NCBI GenBank assembly: GCA_022885665.1
Contig: JAGQDJ010000047.1
Span: 124,001 to 188,000 of the forward strand
Reading direction: 5' to 3'
DNA length: 64,000 bases
From: Triops longicaudatus
Taxonomy: Eukaryota; Arthropoda; Branchiopoda; Notostraca; Triopsidae
Part shown: one piece after another, positions 45,537 through 57,170 of the stretch
How the letters are laid out: every line of letters starts with the position of its first letter
Position numbering within the stretch: the stretch's first letter is position 1
Notes under the pieces: model-generated
Database searches by the model: none
What the model was told of the DNA's origin: nothing
Seen by the model: only the letters and a program-made list of their open reading frames with translations
Position numbers and translations under genes: made by a program

Positions 45537-48500
45537 ATGGGCCCAAAGCTACCGTGGGTTTCTTGGTTTTAACATTGACAAGGTACAACATATTTTGCCC
45601 TTAAATTGCGCTATACTATTGATAAACTATTTGAGCTAATTCAGTATAGGAGTGAAAGGAACCTAAGCTCATTTTAGTTAATCGGATTTATTTATTTTAG
45701 GCTGGCTTTTGTGGTGGCCTTTTTGTCCCTAGAGGCGCAGAATGTGGAAGTAGACCATGCAAATGTGCAACAGTCCCAAGAACTGCCTATAGGAATAGTG
45801 CCAGTGGACGATGTAAATGCATTCTCATCTCCTCAAGGAGCAACTGAACTCTCCGAAGAATCTTCAACCCATCAAATACCTCCAGAATCGGACCACGACG
45901 CAATCGTAAGAACTATTCAGTCGGCAGTCGTTCTGGAAACTCCAGTACCTCCGCACCAAGATGAAGAAAGAAATGCAGAACCAACTCCCCAACCTACTCA
46001 GCCTAGTCAAGAGGCCACTCAACCTGAGAACATCCCCGAAAAAGACGTTGAAGAAACTCTCACTTCCATCGATCTAGAACCCAGGTAAACCTCTAACGAA
46101 TTTTTCACCTTCGCTCACTTAATTTCTAAGATTCGACCCATTTTGGGGTACAAATTTAGACCCGAAATGCACGAAATACGTCGGATACAGAATTACAACA
46201 TAATATTCCCAGATTATCTTATCGTGCCCTCGTCTGTGATTTAACAGCTCTCTTTTCCGTCGCAAAAACGCAAGCTTAACTTTACTGTTAACAGAAGTCA
46301 GCAGAATAAGTTTTATCTTATCGTTAGGTTATAGCTCAGAAGTTCGAAATGCTGCTCGTGCGTTTGGTGTCATACAGTACAGTACGTTTCTCTAAGAATT
46401 TATAGTCATTTCCTGGTAAGCGTCCCCCTTCACACCAAACGTCGCGTTCTTGGATACCTTCCTAAACAAACTCCAGGTAGGAAGGAAAACAGGTAGGAAA
46501 ACGCTTAAGGGAACATACAATATGATGCGTGCGTACCCCTCTTCCCTTTCGGTTTCCTTTTATTTTTAACCAATCCAAGTGAAAAAGACTTCATAGACGA
46601 CCTTGGGTTCGCTAAGCCGCTGTTGAATGCAAGTTACAACCGTCTGAAGGTCACATGTCCGTATGTGTGATATGTCAAGTCCGCTTCTTTCCGAGTGCGC
46701 ATACGAAATCGCCATTAGGGAGATTACAAGGACGTAAAGCGGAAAACTTTTTAATACAGGATTAACTTTTTATTTTAGAAATGGGTGATGAACGTAGTAT
46801 TAATCCAAATTCAATCGTAGTAAAATTAAGTCTATTAAAATAACATTGAAAGTAAATTTGTTGTAAATTTTGAGTAATTTTGTACTGTAAAGAAGATACA
46901 TTTTATTTATTGAAAAGCAAATCGTACGGTATTGTTTTCGCCACTTAATGAGGGTTAATCCGCCTCGAGAGTCCCGCTTAGACATATTATTTGCTCGGTA
47001 TAGACTTTTTTTTTAGTTCGTATTAGATGGTTCAGTAATTTGGGTTGCAATGTAAGTAGTTTTATTCGTGAGGCAACACCCTTTGTGTGAGACCCCATTA
47101 AAGCGATTAGTGAATAAACCCATCCGATCGAAAAGGTGTTGCACACTAATTCAAGACAATCCACGGGAAAGGAAAATTTGATAAAACTGATGCTTCTACG
47201 TGGCGTAAAGCGACAACTTCCACGTGTGTTGAGGACTTACGTCACGTTTTCGAGATATTTCCGTTTGATTAAGCTCTGTAGTTTTTAAAAACGCGACGGC
47301 GGCAGTCATGTTTGATTAGTTCTGGTCTTAACCGCCGGTAAGGGAAGTGAAATTCAAGCAGTGAGTTGTGGGTTCTTGTCAGGTTTTGTGGGACAAAAAG
47401 AAGTAAACTGAGTGAATACTCAAAAAAGGGACAAACGTTCAGCAGGGCAAGTTAGTTCCCACTCGGGTTTAGAATGGAGCGGTAGCCGTAGGAAATCCTC
47501 GCGCGATAATCCGGCGATAACTGTACAAACGTACAAATTTACTTTGGAGCATTCGGAAAACTTCGAGGAGTGAAGAGGATGGGAAATGTCGGCAGACGGG
47601 TGGATTTTGTGTTTGTTTTCACGCTTGTTTATGTGTGGCATCTGCCGACGTCTAATTATGACTTCAGATTTGACAGGTGGGCAATCTAGACTGTAGCTAT
47701 TATTTTAAGTCTTGAATTATATAAATTGTGTCTGAGAATAAAGTATACTAGTTAAACTAGACAGGAAAATACCTACATTTAAAATTACAGCTCGAGCTTA
47801 AGTTCCCTTATTACACGGTTTAAAGTGATGAACAACGCTCAATAGTTTGAAAAGTACTATTTACTTATTGTGTTTGAATACTTGGATGCGTCAAACTAAG
47901 CCAAGAGAATGCAATAGTTGAAAAGGTAGAATACGAGAACAAAAACGGAAAATCTACGTCGTTTCACACATTAGCTTTCTGTATGAAATATACGTGTTTA
48001 TTTTGTATATATTAATTTATTTTTAATTTGTTCCAAACCCTGATTATTCAAATACAGCACGTAAAGTTTCACTAAAACTAAGAGGACGTAGCGTTCTTCA
48101 TCGACTCTCGTATATTGTGTGAATCGTAGCTGTGAAGTTTGCAACAGAAAATCTACATGTTGAAAATTCATGCTTCGTAAACTGTGACCAGACTATGTAA
48201 CATGTAATGAACGAAATTACCGAAGAAAGTTATCCATTGTTCGGTATAAGAATGATTCGCTTAACAGCACAAAGACGTGTCGTACTGGTGATCTAACCAT
48301 TATTTAACGAAGCGTTCAAGGTACAAATTTGTCCTACATGTGCAAGTGAAACCTTATTTTAGGCAATTGTTATCCATCTTTAATTATCGGCGTAAGCTTT
48401 GCGTTTTGCCCTGCATAAGCAAGTATATATTAATAGAAAAAATTTAAATCAATCGTGCCTAAATTAGTACTAGTTACATTGGGATATTTTAAACTTGGTA

Positions 48501-51500
48501 GTGTTTGTGTTGTCAAGAATCTTATTTTTAAAAATTGAGTTTTGAGTTTATTACGAAAATATAATGTTGAAAAGTCAACAATAAGAGTGTTCAGTAAAGA
48601 ACCACTTGAAGGATTAAAATTTATGAGACACTTTTTTCGCACTTTATCTTTTTAATTATCGAGTAAAATACTTTATTTTGGTTATTAACTCCAGGTCGTT
48701 TTCGTTAAGAAATTCTATTCAAATGTGTAAAGTTTTATTTTGTAGAAAATAACCTTCAAAGGTACTGTACGTAGATGTATGTACCCTTGAAATGTATATG
48801 CCAATTAAGATAACTAACGAGTGGCGATCCGTTTTCTTTCACTACAGAGTCAAAGTGGAAGGTTTGATGGTAACCGAGCTGCTATATGAACGTGAGCCGA
48901 ACGTGGAAGGTGAAAATAACGCGGTTGATCGTCTTGCTCAAGAGAGAGAAGAAATGAGAGACGCTGCTCAAGCAAATCAAATAGACGAGGGAATTCCTAT
49001 AGATTCAATTCCTACGCCGTCAGAGCAGCAGCAGCAAGAAATCCGAGAAGTCGATTTCTTGCAAGAAGGAGAGGAAGAAGTGGTGCTGCCGAATACTACT
49101 ATACTAGAAGAAAATAAACTTTTGGAAGGTGTCAGAGAACCGACCACCTTAGCAACAGTTTTAGAAGAAAAGAAAGAAAACGATCTAGCGCCTCAACTAG
49201 CTTCGCCCGAGTTTAATCAAAGTGATGACAGTCCGCATGACGATATCCCATCCTTTTCAGAGTGGACTCAAAAGGTTTTGGCAGAAGCCGAAAAAGGAGG
49301 TAACGCAATACGGCAAAACATAATATTTATGCGTTAATGCATGTGAAATGAGAAAAACATTAATGATGATTCAAGTGATTTTCTTGACAGTGAATAATGG
49401 AAGTTCAGCAACTACTAGTACGGGAAAAGTCACCCCAGCACCCAAACTTCGCCAAAAAAATTATGCTTCTCCGGACTGTGGCGCAAAAGTTTTGGCAGCC
49501 AATCCTGAAGCGCAGCACGTAAGCGCCGTCCTCGACCCATCGGCGGACGAGTATTTCTTGTCAGCGTGCACGGCGAGGATTTTTTTCGTACTCGAATTAT
49601 GCGAAGCGATCCAAGCTCGGAAAGTAATTCTTTCGAAATATCATTTTTTGCTATTTTTGTTTGCGTTACAGACGACTGACGTCGCACGTGTGACATATTT
49701 TGTAACATATTTTGCATTTGGCAGTTTGACCTTAATATTTTCTTATAAGCTATTTTTTTCCTTTTTACGTTCTTTGTCTTTATTTTTTTTTTTAATTCAA
49801 ATTACCCATTTTGTTGACATCTGTCGTCGTAAACCATAAGTTCGCAATTACTAGCTACGTTTTGAGTGTTTAACGTTTCATTTGTTACTGTTTTTTTTTT
49901 TTGATAGATTGAGATGGCAAATTATGAGTTATTTTCGTCATCGCCCAAAGAGTTCCGTGTTTCTATCTCAGACCGGTATCCTAGTCGTGATTGGGCAATT
50001 CTGGGTACTTTCGTCGCGTCAGATCAGCGCAGTTTGCAAAGCTTCACTCCTGAACAGGATCATTTCGGCAAGTTCGTGAAGGTAAATTATATGCGTATGT
50101 CTGTTAAAAAAGAGCTAACCAGTTTTCATCCTTGCTCAGGTGGAGTTGTTAAGTCACTACGGTACGGAGCATTACTGTCCTATCTCCTTGTTCAGAGTGT
50201 ATGGTACGAGTGAGTACGAAGTTCTGAACCATGAAGAAGACCTTCCTAGGTATACTGAAGATGCAGATGATGAGGAAATGCTTGGTAAGCTATCTATAAA
50301 GAAGTTATTATTATTTTTTTTTATAATTTCACCTTTAGATCAGTTTTGTGTTATTTTTATATCACACAAATAATTAAGAATTACCTTTTCACAGAAAACG
50401 GGAAAGCTGATACCGAACCTAAGAATTTGTTTGGGTCGGCTAAAGATGCGGTACTGAGTATCGTCAAGAAAGCTGCCGAAGTCTTGGTGAAAAGTCACCA
50501 ATCTCCCAATCAAACGGAACCAGACGTGGAGGAACATTTACGCCTTGAAGCGTCTTCTCCTGCTGCCTGCCTTTCTCTGAATTATGTGCCCGTCTGCCCC
50601 AATTGTTCCTCGGATCTGTTAACCCAAGTCACGGAAGTATTACAGTGCCAAGAAAAGCTCCTAGTGCAACTTTCTCGAACGTTTCAACAGTGTCCCGTGC
50701 ATCAGTCGATCGTCAAAGCGCGATTTATGCAGGTAGTCTTTGGCAAGCACGTTCTTCTCGCTTTCTGCAACTTCGTGGGCTACCAACCGGAAACTGTTGC
50801 TTCCGTTTCACGTAAAATGGAAGACGCCAGTGAGAATGTGACCCAGAATCAAATCCCTGAAGGAATCTTGGAAGAAAACAAGGCTGGAGTGGCAATTACC
50901 AATCCTCCTATTTTTGCCCAAGAACGGAATCTCGAACCTCCACCTCCTATTTTAAACCCAACTCTTACTACGCCCATAGTCACTGAACCAATTTTGGTGA
51001 CAGTGAATTCAGGAGAAATGCCCAAAACAGCTCCAATGAATGTTTCTGACATGAGCCTGGACCGCTTGCTGTCAGAAGTCGCCGATTTGGTTGCCGGAAG
51101 TGAATTGGCAAGTGGTACCACTGTTGCCCCTCTTACGGAAGCACCCCCTTTGGAAGACATGAAAGGGGTCAATTTGGCGGCGGTTTCTTCAGGAGGCGTA
51201 GGACAGAAAGAATCAGTTTTTGTAAGGCTGTCTAATAGAATCAAGGTAAGGGCATGCGTTATTATTTGTTCTATCCTTCCGACGTCTCATGGGAATATTT
51301 TTGACTTGATTGGACTTTTTCTAGGCTCTTGAGCGAAATATGTCATTGAGTAGTCAGTATTTGGAAGAACTGAGCCGAAGATATAAGCGCCAAGTGGACG
51401 ATATGCAGAAAACTTTGAACAGAACGTTGCTTACCCTGAACGAAACTCTGAAACGCATGGGAGAGCAGGAAGAACATCATTTAAGCGCAAACTTGGTGTT

Positions 51501-52557
51501 ACAAAAGCAGTTGGAAGCTGTTGTGTTGCATCTTACTTCGTTAGAAGAAGAGAAAGAAAGTTTACGTTGGCTGGTAAGCCTTTATATATTGATAGGGAAG
51601 TTTTTTCATACTAAAAAGAAAAAAAATATTTTTTTCGAAACCCCACATTCCCCATTCCGTATCATTATTCGTTTGCTGAGTTGTTCATTATCATTTATTT
51701 ATTTTTATTGTATTTTTACCGTGACATTAATTCAAAACTTTGTTTATTTTTTAGATATTCCAAGGACACGCTATACTAGCTGTACTAGAATTGGTCGCTG
51801 TTTGCCTGGTTTGTTGGGTTTGCTTCCAAAAAGTAAAATCCGTCACCGTAGTTACTTCCAAACTTGATTGGCAAACTCCTCAGCCATCTCCAGATAAAGT
51901 CGGTGAGCGAACCTTACTAGGAGAACGTTCTCGAGTAGAAAACGTACTCAATAATGGTACTGGTAAGCTGTTTTTATGACTATTATTTTATATTAATTTA
52001 TTTATTATTTTTTCTCTTTCGAATTTGTTTTTATGTTCTTTCTCCTTAATAATTCTTCTGGTATTAATACGGGCTTGAATTTTCCACTTATAGATAATAC
52101 TTCATTGTTGTCTGTGACTTTGCCTTCATTGCCTTTGGTGGACTGCGTGGATTCCTCGCCTTCGCCTAGTTTAGCTTCGAGCTGTGATTCGGCATTCAGC
52201 AATCCCAAAGGTAGTAGGGAAACGAGTCCCAGTCGAGAGCTTACTTCAGACACGTGGCAGAAGCAGCATAGGAGGAAAAAACGAGAAGGGAAACGTTCCT
52301 TACCTGCATTAATGTCTTCAGAAGATTTAGAGCAATTGACGGGAACAAATAAAGGAAGCTTAGGGATGAAAAAGAGTCCCTCGTTTGCCAACGGGGAGAC
52401 ACATAACAGTTTTTTGAAGAAACGGGCACCAACGATGGGAAGTAGAGGGAAGCTGAAGTCAGATAATTGGGAATGGCATGCAAAATTGTCCCAAAAATCG
52501 CCTGAGATTGATATGGGATTAGTAATTGGAGGTACTTCTCTTATTGTAGGACGTTGA
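45537..52557 (+). CDS. SUCO: SUN domain-containing ossification factor-like membrane protein (SUCO/Opt, yeast Slp1-type)
   Basis: SUCO-type proteins are ER/nuclear-envelope membrane proteins with a luminal SUN-like domain; yeast Slp1 protects folding membrane proteins. Exons: inferred 45537-45553, then 45701-46084, 48848-49299, 49391-49623, 49908-50081, 50140-50284, 50395-51245, 51325-51573, 51755-51962 and 52094-52557, total 3177 nt, 1058 residues, every junction in phase. The tiny first exon creates a signal peptide starting MGPKLPLAFVVAFLSL. An acidic Glu/Gln-rich region leads to the SUN domain (about 305-455) with KNYASPDCGAKVLAANPEAQ, ANYELFSSSPKEFRVSISDR and VELLSHYGTEHYCP. A coiled coil (about 753-835) precedes the membrane segment LAVLELVAVCLVCWVCF. 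The tail is basic and Ser-rich. A donor at 52532 and acceptor near 52582 allow an alternative end, IGAIGTCLGL. Confidence 0.9.
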
Positions 52558-53159
52558 ACAACTTTTATTTTTACTTCTTTAGCGATTGGAACATGTTTAG
52601 GACTCTAGTCTGCAAAGGAACGAAGGGAGTCAGGGAAAATCACATGTACATGCTCCTTTGGGAAGACAAAGAGATTGTTATTAGAAAGGAACCCCCGCTT
52701 TTTCCATGCTATGTTTTTTGTTTCCAAGGCTGCATGGAATTTGTGTTACATCGTAGGCATGTTTTTGTACTTCAGTGAATGTTTGACACGTGACAAAGGA
52801 GTTGACTAGGTGAGCAGGGCTATGCCAGTTGCTTTTTCTGTGATACGCCTTACGAAGAGACGTAAACTGATGCTGGGAGGGACTGAAGGTAACGAACGTG
52901 GGTGTTCGATAGTTTGAGGTCGCTTTATCTTTTTATTTATTTGATAAGTTGATGAATTGTATAATTGGCTTTGTAAATACATGAAATGTTGTACAATGTT
53001 TCTCGAACTTCAGTTCTTATTCTTTTCGTTTGCGGCCAGCAAGTGTAAGTGCGGTTTTAAGCTGTGAGTTCTAAGCTGACCGAATGGTTAAGATAATGCG
53101 GTGCATTATATTACGTTTTGTTTTATGAACTGAAAACCTGTAATACCAGCTGTGAACAT

Positions 53160-53280
53160 CAGGGGCGCAGAAAGGAATATTTTTCGGGGGGGGGGAGAAC
53201 TTTTTCTTGATGCTGCCACTTTTTCTTGCCCACAAGAAAATAATTTCGGGGGGGGGGGGCTCCCCTTCGCTGCACCCCTG
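53160..53280. mobile_element. 121-bp element with terminal inverted repeats (MITE-like)
   Basis: The left end reads CAGGGGCGCAG and the right end, reverse-complemented, reads CAGGGGTGCAG: 10 of 11 bases match. Both ends then run into poly-G/poly-C tracts facing inward (G run after the left end, G10 then CTCCCC before the right end). Ends starting CAGGGG are common in hAT-type elements. No clear 8-bp target duplication flanks it, so classification is tentative. Confidence 0.5.
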
Positions 53281-53381
53281 TTCCCTACCTGAAAGAATTC
53301 TAAGAAATAATAAATGAACTTGTCTTCATAAATGACAACTGAACGATAAAGTTAGGATAATAATTATATTGCGCATAATGT

Positions 53382-53840
53382 GTTATAGCTGAGCGGTCTA
53401 AGGCATCGCCTTGTGATCGTGAGGACGTGGGTTCGAGTCCACGTGTCTTCAGTTTGGTTTTTCAGAGGAAAAAGCTCTGACAATGCCATGCCCTGCCTCC
53501 TATGATACACCTGGTATGTCCCAATAAAATGGGATTACCAAGAGTATCATTGGAAACAGCATGGAAAGCAGGATAGGGAATAAGAAAGGGTGAACGAGAC
53601 CTCGGAAAGCATGATGCTGGCATCGTGCATCGCACTTTTTCCCATGTTATTCCTTATGGGATTTCAAAAATTTTGGCTCCTGAGACGCCCTCAGGGCATA
53701 ATTTCATATTCAAGCTCAGTTTTCTCGCTTATTTGAAGGGCTAGCGCAATAATTCTTACAGATTCGGAATCCTCTCGCCGAGGCTGGCAATTTGCATTCC
53801 TTAATTTCCAAATTGCAGACATGTCGGTTAATTAGGTTAC
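53382..53840 (+). mobile_element. tRNA-derived SINE, copy 2
   Basis: The plus-strand head has an A-box-like TAGCTGAGCGG and B box GGGTTCGAGTCC, followed by the same body as copy 1. Nearly identical central blocks include GGGATTACCAAGAGTATCA, GGTGAACGAGACCTCGGAAA and TGAGACGCCCTCAGGGCATA. The tails diverge after about 53770 but still share a GGTTAATT motif near 53828. Total length (459 bp) almost equals copy 1 (457 bp), which supports both boundaries. The head differs more between copies than the body. Confidence 0.85.
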
Positions 53841-54616
53841 GTCAGAATTACCATAATCTTTGTAATTCCAATAAAATTAATAAATACGATAATAATTGTT
53901 CCAGTACAACAAACTTTTTACTGGCAGTAATAAAATTACTACCGTGGATTTGTCGCTGTCAAGCGCGACTAATTCGCTAGAAATTTTATTACAAGCACTT
54001 TTCTTCTGTAAAAAAATCTTAGTGCTTTTTCACGCACCTCAATACACAAATACCTAATAGTATTTTTAAAAGTTCTGACGACCTCATAGCCGAAATCTTT
54101 TTATACATCTCGACTGGTCTAAAATAAAGTATTTTCACGATGAAAGAAGGTAAAATATAATAATCACGCGCAATGTGAGGCAATAAGACCACTTTAGGCA
54201 AGGGACATAGAAATCATGCACATTAACATGAATTAATTACAAATTCCATCTGCGAATCACGTTGGGACCCGAAGTTTTCCATTCCTGCTGTGTCACGATT
54301 GCTTGCTCGAACCCTTCCCTATTCTTATTATTGGCCTAGTGTAAACATGTAAGAGACTACCCTAGAGAGGTGACCGCATTTCTTGTATCTAGTTAAACGG
54401 ATTTTCACCTTAACAGGAAATCTACGTCATGTGTGTCTTACTCTACAAAATCCTTGTACACACTGCGTTTCCACGTTCAGAAGCTAACTTCACGGGAGTA
54501 AGCAATTTTGGGGGCGGATCTCTCCATGTTTACTAAACCGGGGTGGCTTTCTATACACCTCTTCAAACATAGTTGTATCATTTGTCCAACTTAAAATAAA
54601 ATTAGCTGACAGTTTA

Positions 54617-57170
54617 ATGGCTTCTTATAAAGACAAGTAAGTTTTTATATATTGTTTATAAGTAATTCTGTTTAAGAACTTTATTTATCTGTTATTGGAA
54701 ATAGAGTGAAAAAACTTCAACTGATACTTGGAGAAGATGTTATTGACATCCAACAGCTCAAAAGTTTTTGCTACAAATCTGGTGAGTGCCTATCGAATTA
54801 TTAATACTTTGTTGTGACTTTAAAAAAAATGTTAAAAATGCGATTATTTAGGAGTACCTGATGAGCCTGGTTTTCGATCCCTTGCGTGGAAGCTCCTTCT
54901 CGATTATTTGCCACCCGATCATAGCACATGGAAATCTCTATTGGACAAGAAAAGGCACTTGTACCACCAGTTTATAGGTGCATACTAGAAAGCTCAGTCG
55001 TAATTGTTAATGACTATAAAATTTGTTTCCATGCCCCTTTTGATTTTTAATTTATCATTTATTGCACATGTAAATATTTTTATTTCATAATTACTTCGGA
55101 TGCATTTTTAATCCGTAGCCTTACTGACAGTTAAACATGCAATTCATTAGCACGAAGTAGAAAACTTCGTATAATATTCGAAAAATTATATAATAGTGTA
55201 CTGTACTGTCTTTATAGAAGAGATGGTGATTACACCTTTGGGTCCTGAATGCTCAGAATCTAACCGAACAGACGTCACATTAGCCGATCATCCACTAAAC
55301 CCAAATCCTGATAGCAAATGGCAAACCTTTTTCAAAGATAATGAAGTTCTCTCTCAGATTGATAAAGACGTGAGGTAAATATGTATACAAATTAAAGAAA
55401 TACGAAGATTGCACCGTAATTCTGTTTTTATTCGGATCCTCACATTTCCAGGCGTCTGTGCCCTGATATCTCTTTCTTCCAGCAAGCCACCGATTTCCCT
55501 TGCCAAGCAGTAGTCAGCCATGGCAATGGAGAAGGAAAACGTTTACACCAGCGAGTCCAATACACGGCCTTGTCAGCTTCTAATGTCCAGCGTAAAGGTT
55601 TAGGCATTAGCAAAGTAAGGGAAATTAACTTTAATAATGCATCTTTCGGCAACCTAATATTATGAGAATGCAACTATGTCTCAGATTGAATTCATTGTTC
55701 AAAAACACATGAACTTACATTAATACACTATGTAGAGAATAGATTAAAGCGAATTCTGTTTAGTGATTTACACTAGTTAATACACTATGTAGAGAATAGA
55801 TTAAAGCGAATTCTGTTTAGTGATTTACTTCAGTTCTAATATACCTTTACTTTATTACGTGCACTCATTTGTTTGCGACACTAAATATACTTCTAATGTA
55901 TGGTTGTTAGCCTGGTGTTTTGTTTTCGCCATGATTGACTATCACATATAACCTTTCAACATTGTTTTTAATTAGCCGTTGTTTGGAACCCACAACTATT
56001 TCCTTATTTTTCCTTTATTATTATGCTTGTCCGACTCAAATAGCTTTTTGATTATTTGCAGTTATTAGCATCTACACGTAAACAAGCTACGGAAGATTAC
56101 GCTCCATTACCGCCCGGACACGAAGCGCATTGGGAAGTCATTGAACGAATTTTGTTCATTTATGCAAAACTGAACCCTGGCCAAAGCTACGTACAGGGTA
56201 TGAATGAAATCATTGGGCCCATATATTACGTATTTGCGTCGGATCCTGATCCTACCTGGCGAGGTTTCTTTTTTACCTCTATAAAAGTTCGATTCAAAGC
56301 TAATCACATTTTGCATGTACGTTGAACAGAGCACGCAGAAGCGGATTGTTTTTTCTGTTTTACGCAACTCATGAGCGAAATCCGTGATTTCTTCATAAAA
56401 ACCTTGGACGAAAGTGAAACGGGCATTAATGGCATGATGGACAAGTTAATGTGGCGTCTGAAAGAATGCGAACCTCAAGTGTGGAGTCGATTACGTCAGC
56501 AGGAGCTGGAACCTCAGTTTTTCTCTTTTAGGTTAGTATACTTTCACTTTTTAATATAAAAGTAAAAGGATATAGTGAACAAGTATTGAAATCTTGTAGT
56601 GGGTAATATGTGAAAATAATACTGACCAAATAAAATTTGGATTAATGTACTTTTGCTGACTTTTTATTACATAACTGTGCAAGCAATTCGAATGTGCTAT
56701 TTGTGCTGACGTAAATTCCTCAAAACGGTTATGAAAGCCCAGTTCAAAAGTGTTTAGTATTGTACAGAGGCATTTACAGAAATGATAATTGAAAAACATT
56801 TGTTAGGTGGATTACTTTACTCCTGTCCCAAGAGTTTAATTTACCCGAAATTCTGCGAATTTGGGATTCCTTATTTGCAGATCAGCAACGCTTTGATTTT
56901 CTACTTTACGTGTGCTGCGCTATGATGACGTAAGTTTCAAATATTAAAAAATATAATTTTTCATTACTTAATTTGTTTCAGACTAATAAAGGACCAGCTA
57001 CTTGCAGGAGATTTTCCACACAATCTCAAACTTCTCCAGGTTTGTAAATAACGTTCACTTCTTTTTTAAAAAATAATAATATTAATAAGGAATATGGCCC
57101 CGATTTCATGGATACTTTTGTTACGTATATCAAAACAAACGCATCCACTCCGGCCGTCTGTTATTTCTAG
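54617..57170 (+). CDS. TBC1D13: TBC1 domain family member 13 (Rab GTPase-activating protein)
   Basis: TBC1D13 is a Rab GAP; mammalian TBC1D13 acts on Rab35 in GLUT4 traffic. Exons are 54617-54636, 54705-54781, 54852-54977, 55218-55374, 55452-55614, 56062-56263, 56330-56531, 56807-56929, 56982-57039 and 57090-57170, total 1209 nt, 402 residues (human 400). Family blocks: DHPLNPNPDSKWQTFFKDNE, then IDKDVRRLCPDISFF, whose Arg is the catalytic finger (IxxDxxR, about 121-127), then GHEAHWEVIERILFIYAKLN and SYVQGMNEIIGPIYY, whose Gln (about 226) is the second finger. EHAEADCFFCFTQLMSEIRD and WDSLFADQQRFDFLLYVCCA complete the domain. Both catalytic residues are present. The last exon (EYGPDFMDTF...) diverges from the vertebrate C-terminus. 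Confidence 0.95.
55720..55830. repeat. 57-bp tandem duplication in TBC1D13 intron 5
   Basis: A unit beginning TTAATACACTATGTAGAGAA at 55720 repeats from 55777 with near-perfect identity for about 52 bp. It is a recent intronic duplication without coding effect. Confidence 0.95.

Larger units (their letters stand above)
52558..54616. other. Transposon-bearing gap between SUCO and TBC1D13
   Basis: About 2 kb containing a short TIR element (53160-53280) and SINE copy 2 (53382-53840). The first part should be SUCO 3' UTR and the end the TBC1D13 promoter. No gene is supported. Confidence 0.55.

Noticed and set aside
53382..53452. Stand-alone tRNA gene on plus strand
   Set aside because: Same reasons; it is the head of SINE copy 2.
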